Source: Bacillota bacterium (GTDB taxonomy: Bacteria; Bacillota; Clostridia; Oscillospirales; Ruminococcaceae). From it: a DNA stretch of 64,000 bases. This document shows positions 39,939-48,629 of the stretch, piece after piece. Each line of letters starts with the position of its first letter. The stretch's first letter is position 1. Below the pieces are notes generated by a model. It saw nothing but the letters and a program-made list of their open reading frames with translations. It was not told the DNA's origin and did not search any database. The DNA lies in assembly GCA_023418925.1 (NCBI GenBank), contig JAEZYS010000003.1:124001-188000 (forward strand), given 5' to 3'. Both the position numbers and the translations under genes were made by a program.

Positions 39939-40937
39939 TTACTTATTAGCTTCTTCAACTGCAACAGCACAAGCAACAGTAGCACCAACCATTGGGTTGT
40001 TACCCATACCGATAAGTCCCATCATTTCAACGTGAGCTGGAACAGATGAAGAACCTGCGAACTGAGCATCACCGTGCATACGACCCATTGAGTCTGTAAG
40101 ACCGTAAGATGCAGGACCTGCAGCAACGTTATCTGGGTGAAGTGTACGGCCTGTACCACCACCAGAAGCAACAGAGAAGTACTTCTTGCCATTTTCCATA
40201 GCCCACTTCTTGTATGTTCCTGCAACAAGGTGCTGGAAACGAGTTGGGTTTGTTGAGTTACCTGTAATGGAAACATCAGCCTTTTCATACTTCATGATAG
40301 CAACGCCTTCAAGAACGTCGTTAGCACCGTAGCATCTAACCTTTGCCTTGTCACCGTTTGAATAAGCCTTTTCCTTTACGATCTTGAGTTCGCCTGTTGT
40401 GAAATCATAATCAGTCTGAACATATGTGAAGCCGTTGATTCTTGAAATAATCATAGCAGCATCCTTGCCAAGGCCGTTAAGGATAACCTTTAATGGATTT
40501 TTACGAGCCTTATTAGCTGTCTTTGCGATACCGATTGCACCTTCAGCAGCAGCAAATGATTCATGTCCAGCGAGGAAGCAGAAGCAGTCTGTTTCTTCAC
40601 GGAGAAGCATTGCACCGAGGTTACCGTGGCCAAGACCAACGTTTCTCTGTTCAGCAACCGAACCAGGGATACAGAAAGCCTGGAGACCTAAACCAATTGC
40701 TTCAGCAGCGTCAGCAGCCTTCTTTATGTCCTTCTTAAGAGCAATAGCGGTACCGAGTGTGTATGCCCATACAGCATTTTCAAAAGCGATAGGCTGAACA
40801 CCCTTTACGATGGATTCAACATCAATTCCTTTGGATTTGCAGAAATCTGCAGTTTCGTCAATAGTTTTGAAGCCGTACTCAGCAAGGCAAGCCTCGATTT
40901 TAGGCATTCTTCTTTCCTGACCTTCAAATTTAGCCAT
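39939..40937 (-). CDS. GGGtGRT protein
   Basis: 332 residues of the conserved GGGtGRT family, named after the motif seen here as SVASGGGTGRTLHPDNVAAG. Other strongly conserved parts: MAKFEGQERRMPKIEACLAE, GLGHGNLGAMLLREETDCFC, ITGNSTNPTRFQHLVAGTYK and the C-terminal MMGLIGMGNNPMVGATVACA. The gene almost always sits next to an Fe-S scaffold-like gene, as it does here (19 nt). Its reaction is unknown; a link to Fe-S or sulfur chemistry is inferred from this pairing. GC- and codon-rich compared with neighbours (many GCA/AAG), consistent with high expression. Confidence 0.92.
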   Translation of the reverse strand: MAKFEGQERRMPKIEACLAEYGFKTIDETADFCKSKGIDVESIVKGVQPIAFENAVWAYTLGTAIALKKDIKKAADAAEAIGLGLQAFCIPGSVAEQRNVGLGHGNLGAMLLREETDCFCFLAGHESFAAAEGAIGIAKTANKARKNPLKVILNGLGKDAAMIISRINGFTYVQTDYDFTTGELKIVKEKAYSNGDKAKVRCYGANDVLEGVAIMKYEKADVSITGNSTNPTRFQHLVAGTYKKWAMENGKKYFSVASGGGTGRTLHPDNVAAGPASYGLTDSMGRMHGDAQFAGSSSVPAHVEMMGLIGMGNNPMVGATVACAVAVEEANK

Positions 40938-40956
40938 TATTATCTACCTGCCTTTC

Positions 40957-41658
40957 TTATTCTTCTCTAGGATCTATGTACTTAACAGCGCCGTCTTCCT
41001 TAGTGAAACGACCATAAGTACCAACATTCTTTTCATATGCTGTCTTAGGATCAGCACCGTGACGAATGTCTTCAAGCATTTTGCCGAGCTTTACGAACTG
41101 ATATCCGCAAGCCTGATCATCTTCATCAATTGCAACCTTGAGAATGTAGCCTTCAGCCATTTCAAGGTAACGAACACCCTTAGCGTTTGTTGAGAAAATT
41201 GTACCAACCTGTGAACGGAGGCCTTTACCGAGGTCTTCAAGTCCAGCGCCAATTGGAAGTCCGCCTTCAGAGAAAGCAGTCTGTGTTCTTCCGTAAACAA
41301 TCTGGAGGAAGAGTTCTCTCATTGCAACGTTGATAGCGTCACAAACGAGGTCTGTATTGAGAGCTTCAAGAATTGTCTTGCCTGGGAGGATTTCACCAGC
41401 CATAGCAGCTGAGTGAGTCATACCTGAACAACCAAGTGTTTCAACAAGAGCTTCTTCAATAATACCATTTTTAACATTAAGAGTAAGTTTGCAGCATCCC
41501 TGCTGAGGAGCACACCAGCCAATACCATGAGTAAGACCGGAAATGTCCTTTACTTCATAAGCCTTAACCCAAGCGCCTTCTTCAGGGATTGGAGCAGGGC
41601 CGTGTTTAGGACCTTTTGCGAGAGGACACATTCTCTCGACTTCATGAGAATAAATCAT
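40957..41658 (-). CDS. Iron-sulfur cluster assembly scaffold-like protein
   Basis: 233 residues with a NifU/IscU-like core: GCCKLTLNVKNGIIEEALVE, TLGCSGMTHSAAMAGEILPG (Cys in the cluster-binding loop) and an N-terminal WCAPQQGCC Cys group. The C-terminal half (GLEDLGKGLRSQVGTIFSTN; ADPKTAYEKNVGTYGRFTKE) is specific to the group that pairs with GGGtGRT. First gene of a two-gene operon; RBS AAAGGAG. Which protein receives the cluster is not known. Confidence 0.88.
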   Translation of the reverse strand: MIYSHEVERMCPLAKGPKHGPAPIPEEGAWVKAYEVKDISGLTHGIGWCAPQQGCCKLTLNVKNGIIEEALVETLGCSGMTHSAAMAGEILPGKTILEALNTDLVCDAINVAMRELFLQIVYGRTQTAFSEGGLPIGAGLEDLGKGLRSQVGTIFSTNAKGVRYLEMAEGYILKVAIDEDDQACGYQFVKLGKMLEDIRHGADPKTAYEKNVGTYGRFTKEDGAVKYIDPREE

Positions 41659-42039
41659 TAGTACTAACTCCTTTCAGAATCTATGTTGAATCCAGGAAAA
41701 TAAAGTTTTCCTTATCACATACAACGACATTATACTACATTTTGCACAGAAAATCAAGTTAAATTTTTATCAATTATAATATTTAATCTGTATATTAAAG
41801 CAGTAAAATATGCTAAATACAGTAAGTTATTATCTGAAAATAGTAAAATATTTTAAAAGGATGTTCTTGACAAATTAAAACAAAGTGTTTATACTGATAT
41901 GAGAGTTACTCTCAATTTGTAATTAAGAATTGATATTAATATTGTTAATATCTAAAAAAATGCTGACGTACATATAACTTAGTACGATTTGACTTAAAAC
42001 TTCCTGAAAGGAGAGCTGTTGTAAACAGCAGAGTATAAA
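41659..42039 (+). other. Intergenic region between Fe-S operon and zur operon
   Basis: 381 nt holding divergent promoter regions. The zur-side promoter and palindrome (41867-41914) and the hairpin near the zur start (42007-42029) are listed separately. The zur leader is long (~138 nt) and includes CGTAC-N10-GTACG near 41965-41985. Confidence 0.6.
41867..41914 (+). promoter_or_regulatory. zur promoter with Fur-family 7-1-7 box
   Basis: TTGACA (41867-41872), 17 nt, TATACT (41890-41895). The perfect palindrome TGAGAGT-T-ACTCTCA (41900-41914) lies on the predicted start of transcription; 7-1-7 symmetry is the hallmark of Fur/Zur/PerR boxes. Confidence 0.75.
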
Positions 42040-42042
42040 ATG
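42007..42042 (+). promoter_or_regulatory. Ribosome-binding site separated from zur start by a hairpin
   Basis: AAAGGAG (42007-42013), then GCTGTT-GTA-AACAGC (42015-42029), then ATG 42040. The linear gap is 26 nt, but folding the hairpin brings it to about 11 nt. No other start is possible: an in-frame TAA lies at 42022. Confidence 0.6.
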
Positions 42043-42447
42043 AGCTATAATACAGTACAAAGAAAGGCTGTTATTGATTTTCTGAGTCAGAATAATTCAA
42101 AGCAGTTTACAATAAACGAAATAGTTGAAGCATTTGAGAATATAGAGAAAGCCCCGGGAAAAAGCACAATTTACAGAATTATTACCAGGCTGGTAAGTGA
42201 TGGTATTGTAAAAAGATTTGTTCAGGGACATAGTAGGCATTTTTCTTATCAGATTGCAGGCTGTGGTTCTCATTGCTCACATATTCATCTTAAATGCACA
42301 TTATGTGGGAAACTAATTCATTTAAATAATGATATTACCGATAAGATTCATAATCTTTTGTCTGAGGGTACTGATTTCGTTATTAACAACGACCAGACAG
42401 TTATTTATGGAATTTGTATGAGTTGCAGGGGATTATCCTTATATTAA
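42040..42447 (+). CDS. zur: Fur-family regulator, probably zinc-sensing (Zur)
   Basis: 135 residues. Winged helix 1-80 (NEIVEAFENIEKAPGKSTIY, RIITRLVSDGIVKRF) and a C-terminal metal/dimer domain with GCGSHCSHIHLKCTLCGKLI and the late ICMSC, giving the two-CxxC structural zinc site plus His/Cys regulatory ligands. It is the first gene of a transcript that continues with znuA, znuC and znuB, so zinc is the likely signal; manganese or iron sensing cannot be excluded from sequence. A 7-1-7 palindrome on its promoter supports autoregulation. Translation start is unusual (hairpin between Shine-Dalgarno and ATG). Confidence 0.88.
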   Translation: MSYNTVQRKAVIDFLSQNNSKQFTINEIVEAFENIEKAPGKSTIYRIITRLVSDGIVKRFVQGHSRHFSYQIAGCGSHCSHIHLKCTLCGKLIHLNNDITDKIHNLLSEGTDFVINNDQTVIYGICMSCRGLSLY

Positions 42448-42506
42448 AGGATTAATATGGTATTTTAATGGTAAAAATAAAGGTATATTATAATTTTGGA
42501 GGCATT

Positions 42507-43532
42507 ATGGATAAAAAAATATTTAATTTATTAATAACAGTTGTTTTATCAGTAGGGTTATTTGCAGGATGCACACCTTCACAGGCAAACGGTGTAACAG
42601 AATCAGATAGCACTTCTACAGCTGATTCAGATAAAATTAGTGTTGTGTGTACAATTTTCCCTCAGTATGACTGGGTAAAACAGATTGTCAAAGACAATGA
42701 AAATATTGAAGTTTCTCTTCTTTTGAAGAATGGTACTGATCTTCATAACTATCAGGCATCAGCTGACGATATTGTTAAGATAAATGACAGCAATCTGCTT
42801 ATTTATACCGGTGGTGAGTCTGATGCATGGATTGAGGATACCATTAAGAATGCTAAGAATAAAAACATTAATTTTATAAATATGATGGATGTTCTCGGTG
42901 ATGAAATCAAGGAAGAAGAAGTTGTCGAGGGTATGGAAGAACATGATGACCACGATGACGATCATGAAGAAGAGAAACATCATCATGAAGAAGTTGAGTA
43001 TGATGAACATGTATGGCTTTCTCTTGACAATGCAGAAATAACATGCAAGGCTATAGCTGAAAAGCTTGGGACTTTAGATACTGCTAATGCAGATGAATAC
43101 CGTCAGAATGCTGAAAACTATATAAAACAGCTTGAAGCTCTTGACGATAAGTATGAGGATATGGTTGAAAATTCCGCAAGAAAAACAATTCTTGTGGGTG
43201 ACAGATTCCCATTCAGATATCTTGTTGATGAATATGACGTAGATTATTATGCAGCATTTGCAGGGTGTTCAGCTGAAAGTGAAGCAAGTTTTGAAACTGT
43301 TATTTTCCTTGCAGAAAAGACAGACGAACTGGGGCTTCCTGCTGTTTTGGCAATAGACGGATCAGACCAGCAGATTGCAAAAACCATTATTAGTAACACC
43401 AAAAATAAGGATCAAAAAATTCTTGTCCTTAATTCAATGCAGTCTGTAAATTCTGATGACATCAGCAACGGTGAAACTTATATTCAGATTATGGAAGAAA
43501 ATTATAAGATACTGAAAGAGGCTCTGAACTGA
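42507..43532 (+). CDS. znuA: Zinc ABC transporter substrate-binding lipoprotein
   Basis: 341 residues from ATG 42507 (TTGGAGGC upstream); the frame extends to 42468 without a site. Signal peptide with lipobox GLFAGC, so lipid-anchored. Cluster A-1 metal-binding fold: VVCTIFPQYDWVKQIV, LLKNGTDLHNYQASADDIVK (first His), then a His/Asp/Glu-rich loop (HDDHDDDHEEEKHHHEE), DEHVWLSLDNAEITC (second His), and the late FAGCSAESEASFETVIFLAE with acidic ligand. The His-rich loop is typical of zinc, not manganese, binders. It delivers metal to ZnuB. Confidence 0.93.
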   Translation: MDKKIFNLLITVVLSVGLFAGCTPSQANGVTESDSTSTADSDKISVVCTIFPQYDWVKQIVKDNENIEVSLLLKNGTDLHNYQASADDIVKINDSNLLIYTGGESDAWIEDTIKNAKNKNINFINMMDVLGDEIKEEEVVEGMEEHDDHDDDHEEEKHHHEEVEYDEHVWLSLDNAEITCKAIAEKLGTLDTANADEYRQNAENYIKQLEALDDKYEDMVENSARKTILVGDRFPFRYLVDEYDVDYYAAFAGCSAESEASFETVIFLAEKTDELGLPAVLAIDGSDQQIAKTIISNTKNKDQKILVLNSMQSVNSDDISNGETYIQIMEENYKILKEALN

Positions 43533-43533
43533 T

Positions 43534-44253
43534 ATGGAAAAACAACTGACCTGCAGTAATGTTGCTCTCGGATATGACGGAACTATTGTGACAGAAGGAC
43601 TTAACTTCACAGTAAATAAGGGAGATTATCTTTGTATTGTCGGAGAAAACGGTTCAGGTAAAAGTACACTTATAAAAGCTTTATTAAAGCTGAAATCTCC
43701 AGTCAGCGGAACTATTACTTTGGGAGAGGGGCTTAATTCTGATGAAATAAGCTATCTTCCTCAACAGACAGTTGTTCAGAAGGACTTTCCGGCTTCAGTT
43801 AATGAAGTTGTGCTTTCAGGATGTCTGAACAGATGTGGTTTAAGACCGTTCTTTACTAAAAAAGAAAAGTCTCTTGCAGAAAAAACTATGAAACAGCTTG
43901 ATATTTCTGACCTTTCAAAAAGGTGTTACAGGGACCTTTCAGGTGGTCAGCAGCAGAGGGTTCTTCTTGCAAGGGCTCTTTGTGCTGCTCAGAAAATGCT
44001 CCTTCTTGACGAACCTGTAACAGGGCTTGATCCTCGTGCAGCCAATGAAATGTACGAACTGATTGCAAAGCTTAATAAAAAAGATGGCATTACTGTCATA
44101 ATGGTTTCACATGATACAGCCACTGCTGTGAAGTATGCATCGCATGTACTTCATATTGCCTCAGAGCAGAAATTCTTTGGAACAACATCTGACTATCTTG
44201 AAAGTGACATCGGAAAATTGTATATGTCTGCAGGGGGTAGTATAAATGACTGA
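43534..44253 (+). CDS. znuC: Zinc ABC transporter ATP-binding protein
   Basis: 239 residues. Walker A IVGENGSGKSTLIKAL, Q-loop SYLPQQTVV, signature DLSGGQQQRVLLARAL, Walker B MLLLDEPVTGLD and switch His in IMVSHDTATA, all intact. Starts 2 nt after znuA's stop and overlaps znuB by 8 nt. Powers metal uptake as a dimer on the cytoplasmic face. Confidence 0.95.
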   Translation: MEKQLTCSNVALGYDGTIVTEGLNFTVNKGDYLCIVGENGSGKSTLIKALLKLKSPVSGTITLGEGLNSDEISYLPQQTVVQKDFPASVNEVVLSGCLNRCGLRPFFTKKEKSLAEKTMKQLDISDLSKRCYRDLSGGQQQRVLLARALCAAQKMLLLDEPVTGLDPRAANEMYELIAKLNKKDGITVIMVSHDTATAVKYASHVLHIASEQKFFGTTSDYLESDIGKLYMSAGGSIND

Positions 44254-45106
44254 AATATTTGAAATGCTTACAAAATACTTATCCTATCCTTTTGTTATAT
44301 ATGCTCTGATTGTAGGTATTCTTGTGTCACTTTGTTCATCATTGCTGGGTGCTACTCTTGTGCTAAAAAGATTTTCTCTTATCGGTGACGGTCTTTCACA
44401 TGTTGCATTCGGCGCAATGGCAGTAGCGGCAGTCCTGAAGATTACAAATAATATGCTTGTAATCATGCCTGTTACCATAATAAGTGCAATGCTTCTTTTA
44501 AGAACAGGTCAGAATACAAAAATCAAGGGTGACGCTGCAATTGCTATGCTTTCAGTGGGCGCACTTGCTGTAGGTTATCTGCTTATGAATGTGTTTTCAT
44601 CTTCTGCAAATGTATCAGGGGATGTCTGTACAACATTGTTCGGTTCAACTTCAATACTCACTTTATCAAAGTTTGATTTGTGGCTTAGCATAATAGTGTC
44701 GGCAGTTGTTATCATAATGTTTATTTTTATGTACAATAAGATTTTTGCAGTTACATTTGATGAGAATTTTGCAGCTGCAACGGGTATAAAGACAAATATG
44801 TACAATATTATTATTTCAGTTATCACTGCAATAATAATAGTATTAGCAATGAATCTTGTCGGCTCACTTCTTATATCTGCTCTTATAATTTTCCCTGCAC
44901 TTTCTGCAATGAGAATACTGAAAAGCTTCCGATCGGTAATAATCTGTTCTGCAATTATATCTGTAATTTGTTCAGTTGTCGGAATACTTATCTCAATTCT
45001 GTATTCTACTCCTGTAGGTTCGACTATTGTTGTTGCAGATATTGTGGTTTTCATAATTTTCAGTATTGCTTCAGTTACTTTAGGGAGGAGAAAGTTTGAA
45101 AGATAA
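44246..45106 (+). CDS. znuB: Zinc ABC transporter permease
   Basis: 286 residues, about eight membrane helices, ABC-3 family: YALIVGILVSLCSSLLGATL, VLKRFSLIGDGLSHVAFGAM, then MNLVGSLLISALIIFPALSA with the conserved Gly-rich loop that touches ZnuC. Last gene of the operon; overlaps znuC by 8 nt. No clear terminator follows within 100 nt. Confidence 0.94.
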   Translation: MTEIFEMLTKYLSYPFVIYALIVGILVSLCSSLLGATLVLKRFSLIGDGLSHVAFGAMAVAAVLKITNNMLVIMPVTIISAMLLLRTGQNTKIKGDAAIAMLSVGALAVGYLLMNVFSSSANVSGDVCTTLFGSTSILTLSKFDLWLSIIVSAVVIIMFIFMYNKIFAVTFDENFAAATGIKTNMYNIIISVITAIIIVLAMNLVGSLLISALIIFPALSAMRILKSFRSVIICSAIISVICSVVGILISILYSTPVGSTIVVADIVVFIIFSIASVTLGRRKFER

Positions 45107-45336
45107 TTCTTTCAAACTCTGAGTTATGCACTTAATTAAACTACCGTTAGAACTTTGTATATCTGAACTTAATCTGTAATTTTATCAAGCCTTTACAGGC
45201 ATTAATATGGTTTATTTACATAAGAAACAGCCATTTTCATTATTGCTTTTTGTAATTTATTGAAATCCTAAATATTAATATGAATTCAACAAGTAAATGT
45301 TATGAAAAATATTATTATAATTTGTGAAAAAATCTA

Positions 45337-45365
45337 TTGTGTTTATGAAGAAAATGTAGTATAAT
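45337..45365 (+). promoter_or_regulatory. Promoter of the DHH phosphoesterase gene
   Basis: TTGTGT (45337-45342), 17 nt, TATAAT (45360-45365), 35 nt before the ATG. The rest of the 293-nt gap after znuB is AT-rich without other features. Confidence 0.6.
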
Positions 45366-45399
45366 ATTGCTATAATTATGTTCGAGGAGCTGTTATAAC

Positions 45400-46329
45400 A
45401 TGAGACTTGTTACACGTTCTGATTTTGATGGGCTTGCATGCGGAGCTTTACTTAAAGATGTAGGTGTTATTGATAATTGGAAATTTGCACATCCTAAAGA
45501 CCTTCAGGATGGCCTTGTTGAAATAAATAAAGATGACTGCCTTGCTAATGTTCCTTTTGTAGAGGGCTGTGGATTATGGTTTGACCATCATTCCAGTGAG
45601 TTTGAAAGAAATCAGCTTGAAGGGAAATATAATGGAGAAAGCAGAATTGCTCCTTCCTGTGCAAGAATTATTTACGATTACTATGGTGGAAATGAACGCT
45701 TTTCACATTACAATGATATGATGATTGCAGTTGATAAGGTTGATTCAGGAAACCTTACCAAGGATGAAATTATGAATCCTAAGGATTGGATTCTTGTTGG
45801 TTTTCTTATGGATCCTAGAACAGGCCTAGGCAGATGGAGAAATTTCACTATTTCAAACTATCAGCTTATGGAAAAGCTTATTGACTGCTGCCGTACTATG
45901 AAAACTGATGAAATTCTTAATCTTCCTGATGTAAAGGAAAGAATTGAAGTATATAATGAGCAGACAGAGAAGTTCATGGAAATGGTTAAAGCTCATACAA
46001 GAATAGAAAAGGATGTTATAATTTCTGATTTAAGAGGTGTGGATCCGATTTATTCAGGAAACAGATTTCTTATTTACAGCCTTTATCCTGACCAGAATAT
46101 TTCTGCATGGATTGTAAATGGCAAGGGCGGAATGGGATGCAGTGCTGCTGTCGGCTATTCTATCCTTAACAGAACTTCAAATGTAGACGTGGGAAAGCTT
46201 ATGCTTAAATACGGTGGTGGCGGACATAAAGCAGTAGGAACTTGTCAGTTCAATGATGAAAACATGGATACAGAACTTCCTAAAATGCTTGACGAACTTA
46301 TTAATTATTCAGAATATTATAAAGAATAA
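45400..46329 (+). CDS. DHH-family phosphoesterase (exopolyphosphatase-like)
   Basis: 309 residues. Motif I TRSDFDGLACGALLKD, DHH motif LWFDHHSSEFER, a middle Asp (IAVDKVDSGNLTKDE) and C-terminal DHHA1 GGGGHKAVGTCQF. The motif order matches small bacterial DHH proteins annotated as exopolyphosphatase or nanoRNase; specificity cannot be told from sequence. A polyphosphate polymerase-like gene in the same window (27487) makes the exopolyphosphatase option interesting but not proven. Followed by a terminator. Confidence 0.9.
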   Translation: MRLVTRSDFDGLACGALLKDVGVIDNWKFAHPKDLQDGLVEINKDDCLANVPFVEGCGLWFDHHSSEFERNQLEGKYNGESRIAPSCARIIYDYYGGNERFSHYNDMMIAVDKVDSGNLTKDEIMNPKDWILVGFLMDPRTGLGRWRNFTISNYQLMEKLIDCCRTMKTDEILNLPDVKERIEVYNEQTEKFMEMVKAHTRIEKDVIISDLRGVDPIYSGNRFLIYSLYPDQNISAWIVNGKGGMGCSAAVGYSILNRTSNVDVGKLMLKYGGGGHKAVGTCQFNDENMDTELPKMLDELINYSEYYKE

Positions 46330-46336
46330 ATACATA

Positions 46337-46369
46337 AACGGGCAGACAGAAAATGTTTGTCCGTTTTTT
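46337..46369 (+). terminator. Rho-independent terminator
   Basis: AACGGGCAGAC (46337-46347) / GTTTGTCCGTT (46355-46365) with two G-U pairs, then TTTT. It ends the DHH transcript just before nth. Confidence 0.8.
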
Positions 46370-46393
46370 AATATGAGGAGGGAAAGCCTGTTT

Positions 46394-47041
46394 ATGAGAA
46401 AAAAAGAGCTTGCTGAGCTTTGCGTTCAGGGTCTTGAAAAAATATATCCTGATGCAAAGTGTTCACTTACTTACAGTCAGCCTTATGAGCTAATAATTGC
46501 AGGCAGGCTTTCTGCGCAATGTACAGATGCAAGGGTAAATCTTGTAACGCCTGTGCTGTTTGAAAAATACAGCACACTTAAAGCTTTTGCAGATGCTGAA
46601 ATAGATGATGTTGCAGAGATTGTGAAACCATGCGGATTGTATAAAACAAAAGCAAAAAGCATAGTTGAGATGGCACATAAGCTTTACTATGAGATGAATG
46701 GGGTAATCCCCAGAACCATTGATGAGTTAATAACTCTCCCCGGAATAGGAAGAAAAACTGCTAATCTTATTATGGGTGACATTCACAAAATGCCTGCAAT
46801 TGTTACAGATACACACTGCATAAGAATTTGCGGTCGGCTTGGGCTGACATTGAATAAAGAACCCCACAAGGTTGAGAATGATTTGCTTAAAGTGATACCT
46901 CCCGAAAAATCATCTGATTTCTGCCATAGGCTTGTTTTGTTTGGAAGGGAATACTGTATGGCAAGAGGGCCTAAATGTGATACATGCCCATTAGCTGAAC
47001 ATATCAGGCAAGGCAACGAAAAGTTTGCGTGTAAAAAATAA
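46394..47041 (+). CDS. nth: Endonuclease III (DNA glycosylase/AP lyase)
   Basis: 215 residues from ATG 46394 (AGGAGGG upstream). Removes oxidised pyrimidines and cuts the abasic strand. Helix-hairpin-helix ITLPGIGRKTANLIM carries the catalytic Lys, and VTDTHCIRICGRLGL the catalytic Asp. LLSAQCTDARVN-type motif appears as AGRLSAQCTDARVNL. The C-terminal Fe-S loop reads CMARGPKCDTCPLAEHI: three Cys in the normal C-x6-C-x2-C spacing, but the fourth (C-x5-C) position is Ile; the next Cys is 9 residues later (FACKK). The [4Fe-4S] cluster may therefore be altered or absent. Confidence 0.93.
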   Translation: MRKKELAELCVQGLEKIYPDAKCSLTYSQPYELIIAGRLSAQCTDARVNLVTPVLFEKYSTLKAFADAEIDDVAEIVKPCGLYKTKAKSIVEMAHKLYYEMNGVIPRTIDELITLPGIGRKTANLIMGDIHKMPAIVTDTHCIRICGRLGLTLNKEPHKVENDLLKVIPPEKSSDFCHRLVLFGREYCMARGPKCDTCPLAEHIRQGNEKFACKK

Positions 47042-47045
47042 AAAA

Positions 47046-47072
47046 CCTGCGGGACAAAAATCGTTCCGCAGG
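47046..47072. terminator. Bidirectional terminator between nth and malQ
   Basis: CCTGCGGGAC (47046-47055) / GTTCCGCAGG (47063-47072), one G-U pair, A-rich on the left and T-containing on the right. Confidence 0.8.
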
Positions 47073-48620
47073 CTATTTGTATAAATCCTCTGCTGTTTCT
47101 GTAATTTCTTCAGAAACAGCTTTCTTTTTAGGATTGCTTCGGGAATATAATTTTGCAAGCTTTTTAATCTTTTTAATAAGTGACAGTGACATATCGCTTT
47201 CTTTCATTCGCCACATCCAGTTGCCGTTTCCGACAGTAGACGGTGTGTTCATTCTTGATTTACTGTCAAGTCCGAGGAAATCCTGCATTTGAACAATAAC
47301 AAGGTCGGATACAGAAGAATAAAGAGTTCTAATTAGTCCCCAGTTAATCCCCTCTGATTTTGAAAGTCGGCAATATTGTTTTGCAAACTTCTTAGTTTTC
47401 TTATCAAGAGTTTTGTACCAGCCAATCGTTGTATCATTGTCATGAGTACCTATATATGCAACTGTATTCTGGATATAATTGTGCGGAAGGTAAGTACTGT
47501 CCTTATCATAGAATGCAAATTCAAGCACTTTCATTCCAGGAAAGCCTGTTCTTTTCAGCATTTTTTTCACGCTGTCTGTAAGGAAACCAAGATCTTCAGC
47601 AACAAGATTTACATCGCCAAGTTCTTTTTTTATTGCCTCAAAAAGCTCATAACCAGGGCCTTTTACCCATTCGCCGTTTTCAGCAGTCTTGTCCTTAGCT
47701 GGAATGGAATAGTAGCTTTCAAAACCCCTGAAATGGTCAATGCGTATCAGATCAAAAAGCTTCTGTGAGTAAGCTACACGGTTAATCCACCATTTATAGC
47801 CGTCAACTTTCATAGCATCCCAGTTATAAACAGGATTTCCCCAAAGCTGTCCTGTCGGTGAATAATCATCAGGAGGGCAACCTGCAACTTTTATCGGCTT
47901 CAGATTATCATCAAGCATGAATAACTTCGGGTCAGCCCATATATCAGCGCTGTCTGCTGAGACATATATCGGCATATCTCCGAATAAAAGTATATTATTT
48001 TCATTAGCATAGTTTTTTAAAGCGTTATACTGCTCAAAGAATTTGAACTGAGTGAATTTCCAGTATTCAATTTCCTTCTCAAGTGTTTTGCTGTATTCTG
48101 CAATTGCTTCACCTTTTCTTAGGCGTATATCGTCAGGCCATTCAAGCCACATAACCTGATTGAAGTGATATTTAAGCGACATGAACAATGCATAGTTATC
48201 AAGCCAATCAACATTTTTATTGCAGAATGTTATATATGTATTAAGCTTTTTTTTATTGTCAGTACTTAAAAATGTTTCACATGCCTTATGCAGAACAACA
48301 TTTTTTATATTGAAGAGTTTTGAGTAGCTGTCAAAACCATTTGCTTTATTAAGAAATTTTATATCAGGGTCGTATTCAGATATGAGTTTTTCTTCAATAA
48401 GCTTTTCAAGGTCAATTAGCAGAGGATTGCCGGCATATGCAGAATAACACTGATAAGGTGAGTCCCCATATCCTGTTGGGCCTATCGGAAGTATCTGCCA
48501 GTATTTCTGCCCACTTTTATTAAGAAAATCAATGAAATTATAAGCTGATTTACCGAGTGTTCCTATACCATAGCGTGATGGAAGGCTGGATATGTGAAGT
48601 AATGTGCCACAGCTATGCAT
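47073..48620 (-). CDS. malQ: 4-alpha-glucanotransferase (amylomaltase)
   Basis: 515 residues, usual size for GH77. Transfers maltodextrin segments between alpha-1,4-glucans. N-terminus LLHISSLPSRYGIGTLGKSA and YWQILPIGPTGYGDSPYQCY are typical. Catalytic set: nucleophile Asp in LFDLIRIDHFRGFESYYSIP, acid/base Glu in VNLVAEDLGFLTD, stabilising Asp in YIGTHDNDTTIGW. The C-terminal ~20 residues are a Lys/Glu-rich tail. It is followed by a terminator and preceded by the degV-like gene 9 nt away, so it is probably part of a run degV - malQ. Confidence 0.96.
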   Translation of the reverse strand: MHSCGTLLHISSLPSRYGIGTLGKSAYNFIDFLNKSGQKYWQILPIGPTGYGDSPYQCYSAYAGNPLLIDLEKLIEEKLISEYDPDIKFLNKANGFDSYSKLFNIKNVVLHKACETFLSTDNKKKLNTYITFCNKNVDWLDNYALFMSLKYHFNQVMWLEWPDDIRLRKGEAIAEYSKTLEKEIEYWKFTQFKFFEQYNALKNYANENNILLFGDMPIYVSADSADIWADPKLFMLDDNLKPIKVAGCPPDDYSPTGQLWGNPVYNWDAMKVDGYKWWINRVAYSQKLFDLIRIDHFRGFESYYSIPAKDKTAENGEWVKGPGYELFEAIKKELGDVNLVAEDLGFLTDSVKKMLKRTGFPGMKVLEFAFYDKDSTYLPHNYIQNTVAYIGTHDNDTTIGWYKTLDKKTKKFAKQYCRLSKSEGINWGLIRTLYSSVSDLVIVQMQDFLGLDSKSRMNTPSTVGNGNWMWRMKESDMSLSLIKKIKKLAKLYSRSNPKKKAVSEEITETAEDLYK

Positions 48621-48629
48621 ATAACAATC

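Noticed and set aside
40022..40288. Minus-strand Leu/Gln/Ser-rich frame within the GGGtGRT gene
   Set aside because: Out-of-frame shadow of a highly conserved protein with biased codon use.
44575..45054. 159-codon minus-strand frame inside znuB
   Set aside because: Antisense shadow of a clear ABC permease; Ile/Thr-rich artefact of reversed hydrophobic codons.
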